64,000 nucleotides of DNA from the NCBI RefSeq assembly GCF_014204865.1, contig NZ_JACHMG010000001.1:2480001-2544000 (forward strand), read 5' to 3'. The stretch's first letter is position 1; each line of letters opens with the position of its first letter. This stretch comes from Amycolatopsis jiangsuensis. GTDB lineage: Bacteria; Actinomycetota; Actinomycetes; Mycobacteriales; Pseudonocardiaceae. Under the pieces are notes generated by a model. It was not told the origin of the DNA and made no database searches. It worked only from the letters and a program-made list of their open reading frames with translations. The position numbers were made by a program, and so were the translations under genes. This document shows, piece after piece, positions 63,266 to 64,000 of the stretch.

Positions 63266-63295
63266 GCGGCCCGGTACCGGCTGGTACCGGGCCGC
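63266..63295 (+). terminator. strong hairpin after betA
   Basis: Perfect 13-bp stem GCGGCCCGGTACC (63266-63278), 4-base loop, GGTACCGGGCCGC (63283-63295), 14 bases after the betA stop and before the convergent hydrolase end, so it can act for both strands. Confidence 0.82.
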
Positions 63296-63311
63296 GGCGG
63301 TTTACGGCGGG

Positions 63312-64000
63312 TCACGGCACCGGCTGCGGTTCCGGAATCGGCGGACCGTCGCAGCTGCCGGTGGCCGGTTCCCCGGTCTCGAAGAACCGAGTCACCTCGC
63401 TCGCGCAGGCGAGCGTGGCCACCGACGCGTGCACGTCGTTCTGCACGGTCAGCACCGAACCCCCGATGCGCCGCTGCATTTCCGAGGTTCCTTGGTAGGG
63501 CGTCACGGATTCGTAGCGGTGCGCGATGAGCTGGAGTTGGCTGCGGCCCGGCCGGTAGCCGACGTTCTTCCCGGGTGCCGGCCACTGCACACAGCTGCCG
63601 GCGTAGATCGGCTCGGACGCGGCGGACACCGGATAACGCTGCCGCAGCACGCTGAAGTCCTGCCACATCGCTTCCAGGTCACGGGTTCCGGTCGAGTCGG
63701 CGCAGTTGATCGCATGCTGCACGAACCGGTTGAGCACGTACGGACGCTCTTCGTCCCAGCCGAAGCCGGCCGGCTGCGTGCCGTGCGGGTCGGGCGGCGG
63801 GTTCTTGCCCGCCCGCACGGCGGCGAGCGCCGAAGCCGCGTAGCCCCACTGCGGTGACAGGCTCCCGGCCTGGTTGCTCACCCACGTTCCGTTCAGCGTG
63901 GCCGGCTGCCCGCCCTCCTCGATCGGGCGCGGGTGCGCTTCGAGTTCGTCGCGGAGGGCCAGCACGGTGGCGAACACCTGGTCCGCGGTCGTGCCCAGGT
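63312..64000 (-). CDS. C-terminal part of a TAP-like alpha/beta-hydrolase (5' end beyond window)
   Basis: The open frame reaches the right edge. It contains the C-terminal half of a secreted TAP-like hydrolase: FATVLALRDELEAHPRPIEE, QWGYAASALAAVRAGKNPPP, EPIYAGSCVQWPAPGKNVGY, SVLTVQNDVHASVATLACAS (catalytic His region), FFETGEPATGSCDGPPIPEP. The nucleophile region is outside, so activity cannot be judged. It is not in an operon with the convergent betaine genes. Confidence 0.78.
   Translation of the reverse strand, partial: LGTTADQVFATVLALRDELEAHPRPIEEGGQPATLNGTWVSNQAGSLSPQWGYAASALAAVRAGKNPPPDPHGTQPAGFGWDEERPYVLNRFVQHAINCADSTGTRDLEAMWQDFSVLRQRYPVSAASEPIYAGSCVQWPAPGKNVGYRPGRSQLQLIAHRYESVTPYQGTSEMQRRIGGSVLTVQNDVHASVATLACASEVTRFFETGEPATGSCDGPPIPEPQPVP

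Noticed and set aside
1..64000. UGA read as tryptophan throughout the genome
   Set aside because: Two genes have TGA at Trp sites, but most other genes in the window use TGA as their natural stop with the expected protein length.
1..64000. CRISPR array
   Set aside because: No set of regularly spaced direct repeats with unique spacers was seen; the tandem repeats at 29361-29424 have no spacers.

Overview
The window is chromosomal DNA of a very GC-rich actinobacterium. Family content (WhiB-like regulator, DUF2630, DUF3000, DUF6221, PucR regulators, HemQ, Asp23/DUF6286 cluster, stand-alone LigC and LigD-polymerase genes), frequent GTG starts and many ATGA/GTGA gene overlaps point to Pseudonocardiaceae, most likely an Amycolatopsis-like organism. 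This is an inference from gene families; no search was run. Most of the window is ordinary core metabolism. Two stretches (about 24.1-28.6 kb and 51.5-56.5 kb) are accessory and carry the most unusual features.

Layout: 0-5 kb holds an S9 peptidase (cut by the window edge), a PPK2-type polyphosphate kinase interrupted by a TGA at a tryptophan position, ornithine aminotransferase, a PAP2 phosphatase and ZapE. At 5.1-9.3 kb there is one tight, translationally coupled operon: a RibD-like reductase, a sigma factor, three Asp23/Gls24-type proteins, a DUF2273-like peptide, a DUF6286 protein, a 21-codon ORF and an AmaP-like anchor. At 9.3-16.9 kb come LigC, a frameshifted HbpS-like gene, MarR, a lipoprotein alpha/beta-hydrolase without its nucleophile, thioredoxin, and the proline catabolic operon pruA-putB. 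The PucR-type regulator of that operon lies divergently, with paired direct repeats in between. At 18.5-24.1 kb are assorted enzymes, a beta-lactamase-fold protein, a luciferase-like monooxygenase, the LigD polymerase and a TVP38 membrane protein.

At 24.1-28.6 kb a serine/threonine kinase gene lies beside a second, kinase-less copy of its linker and transmembrane region. The two copies share a 552-bp direct repeat with one mismatch, but each continues into a different, homologous extracellular domain. Between them sit a low-GC secreted protein and a complete IS5-family element. The arrangement is what single-crossover integration, or cassette exchange, of a sensor-domain module would leave.

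At 28.6-37.9 kb are MsrB, a CoA-transferase-like gene, the haem genes hemE-hemY-hemQ, DUF3000, an orphan response regulator and RNase D. At 38.1-41.5 kb is a fadA-fadB beta-oxidation pair. At 41.5-44.5 kb are a broken FtsX-ectodomain-like gene, a VapBC-type toxin-antitoxin pair and a two-component system. At 44.5-50.1 kb a PucR regulator sits beside an SSS transporter, an agmatinase-family ureohydrolase and a TPP-dependent enzyme, which together suggest catabolism of a guanidino compound. With ornithine aminotransferase and the proline operon, the window has a recurrent arginine/ornithine/proline theme.

At 51.5-56.5 kb is a degraded island bounded by inverted repeats, ending in a serine-recombinase pseudogene. 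It carries a WXG100-like protein, a DUF1023 lipase-like hydrolase with a WXG-like N-terminus, and a lipoprotein; this set resembles a type VII secreted lipase with lipoprotein immunity. Excisionase-like and WhiB-like genes follow, the latter with an in-frame TGA at the conserved GVWGG tryptophan. The window closes with dxs, a choline/betaine operon (aldehyde dehydrogenase, APC permease, GMC oxidoreductase) and the 3' part of a second TAP-like hydrolase. Several genes differ from an intact form by one base. Real decay and sequence error cannot be separated from the sequence alone.
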